Source: Deltaproteobacteria bacterium (GTDB lineage: Bacteria > Desulfobacterota > DSM-4660 > Desulfatiglandales > Desulfatiglandaceae). Taken from it: DNA of 31,307 bases. Below, one piece after another: positions 7,359 through 15,217 of the stretch (the stretch's first letter is position 1; every line of letters starts with the position of its first letter). The position numbers and the translations under genes were made by a program. The notes below the pieces were generated by a model. That model had not been told where the DNA came from. It made no database searches and was given only the letters and a program-made list of their open reading frames with translations. The stretch lies in the NCBI GenBank assembly GCA_018644785.1, contig JABGPV010000024.1, forward strand, positions 1-31,307, read 5' to 3'.

Positions 7359-8039
7359 ATGGGATCGAAGACAGTTGTTATTTCGTTGGGGGGATCAATC
7401 ATCGTACCGGAGGAGATTGACGTACCATTTTTGAAGATGTTCAAAGAGATTATCCGGAGTCTGAAAGATGAACGGTTTATTGTCATCTGTGGGGGCGGAA
7501 AGATCTGCAGAAACTATCAAAACGCTGCAAGGGAAACAGCGGAGATACCCAACGAGGATCTTGATTGGATCGGGATCAGCGCCACCCGGCTGAATGCCGA
7601 ACTGGTCAGGTCGATTTTCGGGGATGAGGCCCACGAAAAAGTGATCCATGACCCTGATGAGGAGATCGATGGATCAAAAAGGGTGGTTATCGGCGCCGGG
7701 TTTGAACCGGGAAGTTCCACGGATCTGCGCGCAGTACAGTTGGCCAGGCGATTTGGCGCTGTCCGGGTCATCAATATGTCCAACATCGATTATGTGTACA
7801 GCGCTGATCCGAAAAAGGAGCCAAATGCCCGGAAACTCACGGAGATATCATGGGCCGCTTTCAGAAAACTGGTTGGAGATGAGTGGGATCCCGGGCTGAA
7901 CATGCCCTTTGACCCCATCGCATCCAGAGAGGGAGAGGCGTTAGGGTTAGAAGTGGTCATCATCGGGAATGATGTGGACAATCTTGAGAAGCTCCTGAGA
8001 GGGGAACCCTTCAAGGGAACGACCATTACCTCCGGGTAG
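7359..8039 (+). CDS. pyrH: UMP kinase, archaeal-type
   Basis: This amino-acid-kinase-family enzyme would phosphorylate UMP to UDP with ATP. It has the N-terminal nucleotide loop VVISLGGSIIVP, the FIVICGGGKICRNY glycine-rich motif, the substrate-side LDWIGISATRLNAELVRSIFG and the DYVYSADPKKEPNARKL segment. The LDxIGIxxTRLNA and D-P-K-K-x-P-N-A-K patterns and the 226-residue length match the archaeal-type UMP kinase subfamily better than the bacterial PyrH type, which is inhibited by UTP and activated by GTP. The ATG at 7359 has a strong AAGAGGTGG five bases upstream; the GTG at 7350 lies inside that ribosome site. It may be a second UMP kinase beside a normal PyrH elsewhere. A dispersed repeat begins immediately after the stop codon. 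Confidence 0.8.
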   Translation: MGSKTVVISLGGSIIVPEEIDVPFLKMFKEIIRSLKDERFIVICGGGKICRNYQNAARETAEIPNEDLDWIGISATRLNAELVRSIFGDEAHEKVIHDPDEEIDGSKRVVIGAGFEPGSSTDLRAVQLARRFGAVRVINMSNIDYVYSADPKKEPNARKLTEISWAAFRKLVGDEWDPGLNMPFDPIASREGEALGLEVVIIGNDVDNLEKLLRGEPFKGTTITSG

Positions 8040-8040
8040 C

Positions 8041-8075
8041 CCCGGCCAGCAAATGAAAGATCCCAGCGGCTATGG
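8041..8075 (+). repeat. dispersed repeat family 2, copy 1
   Basis: CCCGGCCAGCAAATGAAAGA begins directly after the UMP kinase stop. Its 35 bp match 15183-15217 with four mismatches. Read on the minus strand it gives IAAGIFHLLAG, almost the C-terminal sequence of the GH9 enzyme (IAAGVFHLLAG). The similarity stops beyond this segment. Confidence 0.7.
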
Positions 8076-8156
8076 GTTCACCTCCTCAAAAAACCACAGC
8101 CGGATTTTCCCAAGCCTATGATCGAGACTGTCAACAATAATTTGTCCCTATTACGA

Positions 8157-10112
8157 TTATTCCTGGCCTTGCAATTGGTCGCCTGTTTGTTTTTCATTTA
8201 GCTTGATGTCCGGGTTTATCTTGAGATGGATTGTGAAACGGGTCCCTTTTCCCACCTCACTTTGTACATCAATCTTCCCTTTGTGCTTTTCAATGATATG
8301 ATAGACCATATTAAGTCCCAGTCCCGTGCCTTTACCGACTTCCTTGGTTGTAAAAAAAGGATCAAAGATTCTCGATAAATTTTCCGCTGGTATTCCACAT
8401 CCCGTGTCACTTATTTTGATCTCTACATCTTCACCGTTAATTCGCGTGGCAATCCTGATCTCCCCCCTGTCTTCAATGGCATGGGCTGCGTTCACCAGAA
8501 GATTCATAAGAACCTGATTGATGCGCTGCGGGTAACACTTTACACGGGGGATATCGCCAAGATCTTTGATTACTTCAGCTTTATATTTTATTTCATTCCG
8601 TACAATGTTGAGGGTGCTTTCAATTCCTTGGTTGATGTCAAATTCTTGTAATTCGGCTTTGTCCAAATGGGCGAAATTCTTGAGATCGCATACTATATTT
8701 TCCACTCTCTCGGTTCCGTCAAGAGACTCTTCGATTACATTTTTGAAGTCATCTATTATAAAATCCAGGTCAATGTCTTCTTTAATATTTACAATTTTTT
8801 CTAAAATGTTTTTGACAATTCTATTTTCATCCGTCTCTTTTTCGTTGTTAATCTCTTTTTCAAGTACCTGATACTGAACCAGCAATTCCATTATATCTTT
8901 TATGTATTCATTCAGGGTACTTAGGTTACTCTTCACAAAACCTACCGGGTTGTTGATCTCGTGGGCAACACCAGCTGCGAGTTGCCCGATGGAAGCCATT
9001 TTTTCAGATTGCAGGAGCTGAGACTGGGTATTTTGCAGATCGTCAAACGTTGCTTTCAATTCGGCTGTTCGTGCCGTAACCATATCCTTGAGGTTGTCTC
9101 TGTGGATCTTCAACTCCTTTTCAGAAGATTTGAGGTTCTTTACCATGCTTTTAAATGCTACCGCCATCTGTCCGAATTCATCGGACCGTTGATCGTCCAG
9201 ATTGGGGATATCTTGGCCCTTTTCAATGTTCAAAGACGCTTGTGTCAGCTGAGTTACCGGCGCGATCAATTGCCCCACAAAAAACCGCGTTAGCAATAAA
9301 ATTACCATGAATATCACAAGAACAATAGTTCCAATGACCCACACAATCGTATGAAACTCCCTGTGCTGTTCTTTGAAAGGAAAAAGGACACCATAGGAAA
9401 GTCTTCGTCCACTGAAATCGATAGCATTAGCCATGATTTTGTAATCGTCTTTAACGATCAAGATGCCGTCCGCGCTTTTCGCAACCTCCATTTTCCAGAA
9501 GGCAGGTCGAATATTAGATGTTATATTGGTCGTAATTAGTTTCTCTTCGGACCAAAGAGCATAATTATCTACCAATTTTTCCTGCAGATACTTTAAGAAA
9601 TTGTGGCCCTTAAGGCTGATCGCTCCGTGTACATACCCCAATAGATCGCCGTCTCTATAAATCGGTAATGTATAACTGATGAAAGTGTCGGTTGCGTTTG
9701 TAACAAGTTCTGATCCCTCCCAGGCACTGAATGTCCCCTTGGTTTCTCCACTGGATGCCACAATTTGTTTTTCAACATCGGAGACGACAAGTGTTGAAAG
9801 TCCAAGGACTTCTATTTGGCTCTCTATGTATTTTCGAAGTTGAGGGATTATCTCAAGCTTCAGGGTCATCTGAAGCGTATTGTCCGAAGCCATCCTCGTA
9901 AGCCCCTGAATCAGTACGTTCCGTTTGTTATTCAAGATGAGTTGAAAAGTTTCAAGGCCGGCTTCCAGGCGGCTTTCAAAACTTGCTCGAAGCTGCTTTT
10001 CAAGCAAGCCCCCAAGGAGAGTACTTGATAGAATCATGGGCAGCAGTATGGCGGTGGTCACCAGAGCGGTAAGTTTTCCTCTAAAAGAGCTCAGATATTT
10101 ATTGATGAACAT
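8157..10112 (-). CDS. membrane sensor histidine kinase
   Basis: This 651-residue two-component sensor has a first membrane helix (residues 13-36), a periplasmic sensing domain of about 220 residues with a cache-like pattern, a second helix (256-279), a HAMP linker, a coiled coil (330-370), a dimerisation domain and a HATPase_c domain. The phospho-acceptor is H384 in [15 protein letters not shown]. The N-box is [14 protein letters not shown] (about 533-546), followed by DTGCGIP and [15 protein letters not shown], so the ATPase site is intact. The dimerisation domain carries a charged insertion (about 415-450). The gene starts 56 bp after a periplasmic receptor gene on the same strand and probably shares its transcript. 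No response regulator adjoins it; the NtrC-type regulator 15 kb away is only a possible partner. Its AT content is higher than that of neighbouring genes. Confidence 0.88.
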   Translation of the reverse strand: MFINKYLSSFRGKLTALVTTAILLPMILSSTLLGGLLEKQLRASFESRLEAGLETFQLILNNKRNVLIQGLTRMASDNTLQMTLKLEIIPQLRKYIESQIEVLGLSTLVVSDVEKQIVASSGETKGTFSAWEGSELVTNATDTFISYTLPIYRDGDLLGYVHGAISLKGHNFLKYLQEKLVDNYALWSEEKLITTNITSNIRPAFWKMEVAKSADGILIVKDDYKIMANAIDFSGRRLSYGVLFPFKEQHREFHTIVWVIGTIVLVIFMVILLLTRFFVGQLIAPVTQLTQASLNIEKGQDIPNLDDQRSDEFGQMAVAFKSMVKNLKSSEKELKIHRDNLKDMVTARTAELKATFDDLQNTQSQLLQSEKMASIGQLAAGVAHEINNPVGFVKSNLSTLNEYIKDIMELLVQYQVLEKEINNEKETDENRIVKNILEKIVNIKEDIDLDFIIDDFKNVIEESLDGTERVENIVCDLKNFAHLDKAELQEFDINQGIESTLNIVRNEIKYKAEVIKDLGDIPRVKCYPQRINQVLMNLLVNAAHAIEDRGEIRIATRINGEDVEIKISDTGCGIPAENLSRIFDPFFTTKEVGKGTGLGLNMVYHIIEKHKGKIDVQSEVGKGTRFTIHLKINPDIKLNEKQTGDQLQGQE

Positions 10113-10168
10113 GGTTGCCCTTCTTAACAGCAGGAGGATAGTTCATAATGACCGACCCTGCCCGAGCT

Positions 10169-11224
10169 TCATTTGTACACGTGATCCGCAGCTGTAAGAA
10201 GTGGAAGCGGGATATCAATACCCAGTTTTTTTGCCCGTTTCAGATTGAAAACAATGGCATAATCCGAAGCGTCATCTATTGAAAGATCTCCAGCTTTTTC
10301 GCCGTTCAGGATCTGCCCGGCCTTTCTCCCTGCTTGAAATCCCATGGCCTTGAAGTCAACAGCAGCCCCTCCGAACAATCCAACTTTTGCGAAGAAATAA
10401 TTCAGTGCCATTTCAGGATGGGCACTGTTTTCCGTGGTCCACTTGAATATTTCAGGTGCTGTGTAAATCTCCGTATCAGACACTTTCAAGCGTAGGGCTA
10501 CCGGATATATGGCGCCTATTCCTTCATCTTTATTAAGTGTTTCAATAAGTTCGGTATATTCCTGCCAATCTTTAACCCTCCTGAGTTCCCAATCGGTGTC
10601 TCCCGGCATATCTTTTGACTCGACTTCGAACTGGGTGGTTATTGCATTCCCGGTGGGGGAGTAGTCCGTAATTCCGACAATTTTCTTGCCCTTAAGGGCG
10701 GGTAGCGCATTCTGCATCACTTTCATGGAGCGACCCACATAGAGTTTTTCATAAATACCGGTGATGTTGCCCCCGGGCTTTTCCCGGGTATTCATGAAAC
10801 GCTTTTTGGCATTATAGTTCTCCGGCTGACCATTCATTCCACAAAAAACGATCGCCAGCTCCTTGCTCCCCGCCAGTGGTAACGCCGCTTCACGAAATGC
10901 GTTATCATCCAGAACCACCAAAACTTCCGGTTTGAATTTTTCAATTTGCGCAGTGATAATTTCAGCCTCTTTTTTCATAGCCTCGGGAGTGGTATTTTTC
11001 TTTTTGGTGTCCATGTAATACCGCATGATCTCCAAATTCATTCCTTCAAACCAGCCGGTTTTATTCAACCCTTTGATCACGCCGGCTTCCTGCGGACCAC
11101 CACAAATATGGTTTTGTTCATAACTAGCAGCAATGTAGACGCGTTTCATTTCCTCGGCTACGGCGACGGTCGTAAATAGAAAGAGCATCAAACCGGACAA
11201 AATTGATATGCTGATAATTCTCAT
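10169..11224 (-). CDS. periplasmic ABC_sub_bind-family receptor
   Basis: This 351-residue protein has a Sec signal peptide (MRIISISILSGLMLFLFTTVAVA, probable cleavage before EEM). Its two-lobed binding-protein fold is typical of the ABC_sub_bind family: the PEVLVVLDDNAFREAALPL and LAIVFCGMNG segments of lobe one, then KKIVGITDYSPTGNA, and late PEMALNYFFAKVGLFGGAAVDFKAMGFQAGR-like sequence. The start has AAGGAGAG upstream. No permease or ATPase gene is nearby; instead the membrane histidine kinase follows directly. The pair therefore looks like a solute-sensing module in which the receptor presents a ligand to the kinase, rather than a transporter. The ligand is unknown; some family members bind aromatic or amino-acid ligands, so this needs direct testing. 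Confidence 0.8.
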   Translation of the reverse strand: MRIISISILSGLMLFLFTTVAVAEEMKRVYIAASYEQNHICGGPQEAGVIKGLNKTGWFEGMNLEIMRYYMDTKKKNTTPEAMKKEAEIITAQIEKFKPEVLVVLDDNAFREAALPLAGSKELAIVFCGMNGQPENYNAKKRFMNTREKPGGNITGIYEKLYVGRSMKVMQNALPALKGKKIVGITDYSPTGNAITTQFEVESKDMPGDTDWELRRVKDWQEYTELIETLNKDEGIGAIYPVALRLKVSDTEIYTAPEIFKWTTENSAHPEMALNYFFAKVGLFGGAAVDFKAMGFQAGRKAGQILNGEKAGDLSIDDASDYAIVFNLKRAKKLGIDIPLPLLTAADHVYK

Positions 11225-11245
11225 CGTTACTCTCCTTTACTCAAA

Positions 11246-11257
11246 TGCCAATTGGCA
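11246..11257. promoter_or_regulatory. perfect palindrome in the receptor leader
   Basis: TGCCAATTGGCA is a perfect 12-bp palindrome, 22 bp upstream of the receptor ATG and downstream of the proposed sigma-54 start site. It could be an operator or leader structure. No protein can be assigned to it. Confidence 0.35.
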
Positions 11258-11340
11258 ATTTCCAGTTTCGGTGTTTCCAGACGCAAGGACATATTCAGTG
11301 CCCATCACTGATTCTCCGTCTATCTTTCGGGCTGGAAAGT

Positions 11341-11356
11341 TGCAATTTTCTTGCCA
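11341..11356 (-). promoter_or_regulatory. sigma-54 promoter candidate for the receptor/kinase operon
   Basis: On the minus strand the sequence reads TGGCAAGAAAATTGCA. The GG and GC dinucleotides are exactly ten bases apart as required for -24/-12 elements, and the sequence matches the TGGCAC-N5-TTGCA consensus at all but one position. The start site would be near 11330, giving a leader of about 105 bases. Confidence 0.55.
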
Positions 11357-11448
11357 AAGCACTAAAGTCCAAAAAAAATAGAAAATATGATATTATTTCA
11401 GAATGATATGGAACATGGAGATTTCGAGGAAATTTGAATGAAACAGGG

Positions 11449-11589
11449 TAGCGTCAAAAATCTAACGCACTTTTTGAGTGCGGTGACAATATGGCGGAGG
11501 CTGGGCGTTCCCTCGACTTCGGCAAAAACCATGGCGATGGCCTCGTCGGTAATACCCGCTGAGGAAAAAATGGGCGGACTGTGACGCTA
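11449..11589 (-). pseudogene. Nudix hydrolase-like gene remnant between 8-bp inverted repeats
   Basis: On the minus strand about 40 codons are open. They read PPIFSSAGITDEAIAMVFAEVEG and then TPSLRH. The SAG(I/L)TDE...VF.E..G.PS pattern is characteristic of the C-terminal part of ADP-ribose-pyrophosphatase-like Nudix proteins. There is no Nudix box and an in-frame stop lies just upstream, so only a fragment remains. TAGCGTCA (11449-11456) and TGACGCTA (11582-11589) bracket it as inverted repeats. The family assignment is from memory of the motif and needs a search. Confidence 0.4.
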
Positions 11590-11611
11590 TACGTATACCG
11601 CATTCAGACCG

Positions 11612-11769
11612 GTTTTTTCATGCAATAGCCATTTACATTATGTTTTTTCATGGCGTATAATTGTTTTTCAGAGTTATGGCTTTTTTTTAATCGAATCTCG
11701 GAGAAAGACATCGTTTTTCATGAACTCGGAAACTCAGCATCGTTTTTCAGGGGCAGTCACGGTTTTTCA
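11612..11769 (+). repeat. six-copy TTTTTCA array spanning the fic start
   Basis: GTTTTTCA or GTTTTTTCA occurs six times, ending at 11620, 11650, 11670, 11720, 11749 and 11769. The intervals are 30, 20, 50, 29 and 20 bases, all close to multiples of ten. Four copies continue as CATG. The fourth copy contains the assigned fic start codon and the last two lie in the fic reading frame. It could be an operator array or a decayed tandem repeat. Confidence 0.5.
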
Positions 11770-13276
11770 TGAAAGGCGTCTGCCTGAAAGGGCAACGCCG
11801 GCCGGATATTCGGCCCTGATCGGCGCTTATAATTTGTCAGTCCCGTTGCCGCACACCCTCTCCGCCACGGGAGAACATCACAAGGTCTACGAGGATGCGG
11901 GGTGGCGCATCCTGACGCCACGCCACGCACCGAAGGCGAGCGTGGAAGGCCACCTTACCTTTGCCCTCAAATACGAGGGACTGGATCTTGCCGTGCTCAA
12001 GCGTTTCTTTTCAGTGGCCGGACCAGGCGAAATAGCAACCCTGGTGCACGCCAAACCCACGGGCCGTTATGCACGACGCATCTGGTTCCTCTATGAGTGG
12101 CTTACGGGCGAGCAACTGGATCTGCCCGATGCCGGGAAAGGAACATATGTGCCTGCTGTAGATCCCCATAAGCAATGGGCGATCGAAGGGGAGAACTCCC
12201 CGCGCCACCGCGTAAGGAACAATCTTCCGGGCACGCCGGCATTCTGTCCCCTGATCTTCCGTACGAAAAGACTCGATGAATTCATCGAAATGAATTTCCC
12301 TGCGCGGGCTCGGGCCGTAGTAGCCAATGTCCCGCGAGACTTGTTGGCACGCGCGGCAGCTTTTCTGCTTCTAAAGGACTCGAAATCGAGTTACGCTATT
12401 GAAGGCGAACGTGCGCCCCAGGACCGCATACAACGATGGGGCCGAGCCATCGGGGAGGCAGGCCGCCAGCCGATCGATCTGGAAGAGCTGTTAAGGCTGC
12501 AAAGAATTGTTATTGGCGATGCCCGCTTTGTGCAGTTAGGGCTTAGGTGGGAAGGGGGATTTGTGGGGGAGCATGATCGCCAGACACGCATACCATTGCC
12601 CGACCATATCAGCGGGCGGCCGGACGATCTTGCCTCTCTCATCGACGGCATGGTTGCCTTCGACCGGGGACCATCGCAAAAGCTCGACGCTATCTTAGCT
12701 GCCACAGTTTTGGCCTTCGGTTTCATTTACATTCATCCTTTTGAGGACGGGAACGGCCGTATTCACCGCTACCTTATCCATCATGTACTTGCCCAAAGAG
12801 GGATAAACCCGCCCGGCGTGGTACTCCCGGTGTCTGCCACCATTTTAGAGCGAATCGACGAATACCGCCGCATTCTGGAAGACTATTCGAAGCGGCTTCT
12901 GCCGGTGATCAAGTGGAGGCCTACTGAGGGCGGAAACGTCAATGTCCTGAACAACACAATCGACTTTTACCGTTTCTTTGACGCAACACCGCATGCCGAA
13001 TTCCTTTACGCCTGTGTGCGAAAGACCATAGAAGAAGACCTGCCGAAAGAAACAGCGTTCCTCAGGCGATATGATGAGTTCAGTGAACGTGTGGGGAACA
13101 TTGTGGATATGCCCGATCGCATCGTAGATCTTCTTTTCCGCTTTCTCAGGCAAAATAAGGGCCGCCTGTCAAATCGTGCACGTGAGGGCAAATTTGCTGA
13201 GCTCACGGCACGGGAAACGGAACGTATTGAGCGAATTTTCAATGATGCCTTTGCCGATTCTGAGTTGGAGGAATAG
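11720..13276 (+). CDS. class II Fic-domain protein (probable AMP transferase)
   Basis: This 518-residue cytoplasmic protein has a Fic_N-like N-terminal region and a complete Fic motif HPFEDGNGRIHR (H339-R350), the active site of protein AMPylation enzymes. An inhibitory helix motif, SYAIEG (S224-E228-G229), lies about 110 residues before the Fic motif and fits the class II (S/T)xxxE(G/N) rule, so the enzyme is probably autoinhibited. A C-terminal helical domain of about 140 residues may bind nucleic acid or a target. The start is uncertain: the ATG at 11720 lies within a TTTTTCA repeat and GGAGA is 14 bases upstream. Family-like sequence begins around residue 18. It stands alone, with no antitoxin partner visible. 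The stop codon lies in a GAATAGGGGA repeat. Confidence 0.85.
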   Translation: MNSETQHRFSGAVTVFHERRLPERATPAGYSALIGAYNLSVPLPHTLSATGEHHKVYEDAGWRILTPRHAPKASVEGHLTFALKYEGLDLAVLKRFFSVAGPGEIATLVHAKPTGRYARRIWFLYEWLTGEQLDLPDAGKGTYVPAVDPHKQWAIEGENSPRHRVRNNLPGTPAFCPLIFRTKRLDEFIEMNFPARARAVVANVPRDLLARAAAFLLLKDSKSSYAIEGERAPQDRIQRWGRAIGEAGRQPIDLEELLRLQRIVIGDARFVQLGLRWEGGFVGEHDRQTRIPLPDHISGRPDDLASLIDGMVAFDRGPSQKLDAILAATVLAFGFIYIHPFEDGNGRIHRYLIHHVLAQRGINPPGVVLPVSATILERIDEYRRILEDYSKRLLPVIKWRPTEGGNVNVLNNTIDFYRFFDATPHAEFLYACVRKTIEEDLPKETAFLRRYDEFSERVGNIVDMPDRIVDLLFRFLRQNKGRLSNRAREGKFAELTARETERIERIFNDAFADSELEE

Positions 13277-13280
13277 GGGA

Positions 13281-13352
13281 GGAATAGGGGACAGACCGTT
13301 TTTTGAGAGAAATGCCGGACCTCTACGAAAAACGTGGTCTGTCCCCTATTCC
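13281..13352. repeat. 72-bp inverted repeat downstream of fic
   Basis: GGAATAGGGGACAGACC (13281-13297) is repeated perfectly as its reverse complement at 13336-13352, with the match continuing into flanking T-rich and A-rich bases. The tract resembles REP-type palindromes whose GACAGACC...GGTCTGTCCCC arms are common in Desulfobacterota genomes. It could fold as a strong hairpin and end fic transcripts. Confidence 0.75.
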
Positions 13353-13357
13353 TTGTC

Positions 13358-13386
13358 CTATTCCTCGGCGGTCCCGGCCAGCAAAT
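13358..13386 (+). repeat. dispersed repeat family 2, copy 2
   Basis: These 29 bases, starting CTATTCCTCGGCGG and ending CAGCAAAT, are identical to 15168-15196, the stop codon and last codons of the GH9 gene. Here the copy is non-coding, just upstream of the secreted-protein gene. Confidence 0.75.
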
Positions 13387-13420
13387 TAATTTCCAACCCT
13401 TAATCGGAGGATATTGAAGA

Positions 13421-15043
13421 ATGACTTACCTATATGCTTTTCTTGCTTTCGTTATGGTGTTAGGGAATTCCGTCTCTGCCGTGGCAGGGGATTGGGAGGC
13501 CATTGGTGGGAACAAAACCAATTTTCCAAGATCAAGTGAACCATCAAACAGCAGCAGGTCAAAAAATATCGATGTGCCTGTAGTGCATATGGATTCGATG
13601 GGGGACGATTTTGGAAGGGGAAAACTACATCAATGCGAATATCAAATCCGCGAACTTTCCGAGCCACCTAGACGACCTCCAACGCCGAAAGAGATCAAAG
13701 AGCTCGAAGAGTGCAGGAACAACTTGAAGAGGTATATTAAAAAGGGCAAGGGCATCGAAAGATACGATCTGCGCACCATGGGGGAAATGGTGTCAGGTAT
13801 TGATGAGATCCTTAATCCGGGGGGAGGGTCCTGCACTATTCGTATAAAACCAAACTTCGCGGAGGCAGGGGAAGAAATCGTTTCCATCGGAATTGTGGCG
13901 TATGTTCCTCAACGTAAGGCCTCTGATGGCGTCTCGGTCAGGCTGAGTGAAGGGTCAGCATCGTTAACGGGAGGCCGAATTGCGCTCACGCAAGGGAAAA
14001 CCAACCATAAGGAACAGATTGTTTTCAGTGGGGACGCTTGTCTGAACGGCCAAAACTCAAAACCCGGGGAGACGAGCTCAATCTCGGTTTTTACAGGTAG
14101 ACAGTCCTGTGCGTCCGCCGCTTTTAAATGGAAAGACCCTGAGCCTCCGAAAATCAGACATTTCATTTGCCGAAAAGATGAAAAGACGAAAAAAATCTTT
14201 CTTGGATGGAGTGTAAAGGGCGCCAAAAGCGTTAATATCACGGGATGTCCTGATAAATGTCCGTCTAATCTCAATCCCAAAGAAGGCTCCATATACATAC
14301 CCGTTCCCTTGAATGTGGAGACCGCGACTTTCATTCTGACTGCAAAAAAATTCGACAAAGAAGAGACCCAGACTAGGACCGTCCAACTTAAAGGACAGAG
14401 TTCTCCAATTGTCCTTCTCTTACCAATAAATAACAGTACCACAACGGAAGAAAGCATAAAAGTAAAAGGCAGGGTCTCTCCAACACCACCTGTTGGATAC
14501 AGGCAAGCTTCAATCTACGTTGAAGGACAGCCTGCCGGCACCGCCGTGATCAACAGCAGCGGCGTGTTTGAGTGGCGTGGCCTTCTGAAGAATAAGACGA
14601 AAAAAGAGCACCTTGTATTGAAACTTCCAGACAAAACACTTAAAGAATGCGGTGAGTTTAAGAGCAAGCTTTACATGGGTAACTCTGCCAATATGCATGA
14701 AATAAGCAACACCATCAAAGCGGTGGTAAAGCTTGAGGGAGGCGAAGTAATAACCGCCTCTGCCAGGGTTAGGCACCTGCCAAGGGTTACCGGGATGCGG
14801 TGGAGCACCTCCGATGTTGATGTTAAGAGTATTTGTGCGAATGCAGAGGGAAAACTGGGACCAGATGATACTCATATCCTGGACCCCAACAAACCCATTG
14901 ACCTCGATGCTGTTAAGGTGACAGGTGTTGTCGATTTGAATAATAACATGATATGTGATCAGAGCCTGCGCATGGATACAACAGTAGGAAGCGTGACAGC
15001 TACCGCCACATACACGATAAACATCAATAATGAGTGTGATTAA
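13421..15043 (+). CDS. large secreted protein of unknown function with Ig-like region
   Basis: I do not recognise this 540-residue protein. It starts with a signal peptide (hydrophobic residues 4-20, probable cleavage after VAG). A Pro/Arg/Glu-rich helical segment with two cysteines follows (about 65-115), then beta-rich regions with scattered cysteines (HFICRKDE, ITGCPDKCPSN), an Ig-like stretch from about 325 (SPIVLLLPINNSTTTEESIKVKG-type sequence) and a C-terminal beta domain that ends in NNECD. Even cysteine spacing suggests disulfides and an extracytoplasmic location. GGAGG lies ten bases before the ATG. It is a single-gene unit between a REP-type hairpin and the convergent GH9 gene. An adhesin-like or surface protein is possible, but nothing decides this. 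Confidence 0.6.
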   Translation: MTYLYAFLAFVMVLGNSVSAVAGDWEAIGGNKTNFPRSSEPSNSSRSKNIDVPVVHMDSMGDDFGRGKLHQCEYQIRELSEPPRRPPTPKEIKELEECRNNLKRYIKKGKGIERYDLRTMGEMVSGIDEILNPGGGSCTIRIKPNFAEAGEEIVSIGIVAYVPQRKASDGVSVRLSEGSASLTGGRIALTQGKTNHKEQIVFSGDACLNGQNSKPGETSSISVFTGRQSCASAAFKWKDPEPPKIRHFICRKDEKTKKIFLGWSVKGAKSVNITGCPDKCPSNLNPKEGSIYIPVPLNVETATFILTAKKFDKEETQTRTVQLKGQSSPIVLLLPINNSTTTEESIKVKGRVSPTPPVGYRQASIYVEGQPAGTAVINSSGVFEWRGLLKNKTKKEHLVLKLPDKTLKECGEFKSKLYMGNSANMHEISNTIKAVVKLEGGEVITASARVRHLPRVTGMRWSTSDVDVKSICANAEGKLGPDDTHILDPNKPIDLDAVKVTGVVDLNNNMICDQSLRMDTTVGSVTATATYTININNECD

Positions 15044-15167
15044 GTATCCTTCGCAACTTCTTGACACATGGGCAATTGAGTTGACTCCAAAACCACTCAG
15101 TCGTTTTGCCTTAATACCGTTTGAGTGAGTTGTCTCTCATTTTCCCCCCTTTGTCCCCTACTCCTCG

Positions 15168-15217
15168 CTATTCCTCGGCGGTCCCGGCCAGCAAATGAAA
15201 GACCCCGGCAGCGATGG
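15168..15217 (+). repeat. dispersed repeat family 2, copy 3 (GH9 3' end)
   Basis: The first 29 bases equal 13358-13386, and 15183-15217 match 8041-8075 with four mismatches. On the minus strand the segment encodes the last 15 or so residues and stop of the GH9 gene. Either the other copies derive from this gene end, or the enzyme tail derives from the repeat. Confidence 0.7.

Larger units (their letters stand above)
11225..11719. other. 495-bp gene-free region between the receptor and fic genes
   Basis: From left to right this region holds a 12-bp palindrome (11246), a sigma-54 promoter candidate for the minus strand (11341), an AT-rich stretch around 11370-11400, a Nudix-like gene remnant bounded by 8-bp inverted repeats (11449-11589) that contains a CGCACT-TTTTG-AGTGCG hairpin (11466-11482), and the first four copies of a TTTTTCA motif (11612 on). 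I see no intact gene. Confidence 0.6.

Noticed and set aside
11612..11769. CRISPR-like array at the TTTTTCA copies
   Set aside because: The units are only 7-9 bases, with variable spacing, and run into a coding region.
13909..14457. Minus-strand open frame (182 codons) opposite the secreted-protein gene
   Set aside because: The plus-strand frame is three times longer, starts with a signal peptide and has a ribosome site; the antisense frame has none of these.
15044..15167. Small gene or terminator between the convergent secreted-protein and GH9 genes
   Set aside because: The 124 bp hold only weak ACTCA/TGAGT complementarity and pyrimidine-rich sequence; no open frame or firm hairpin.
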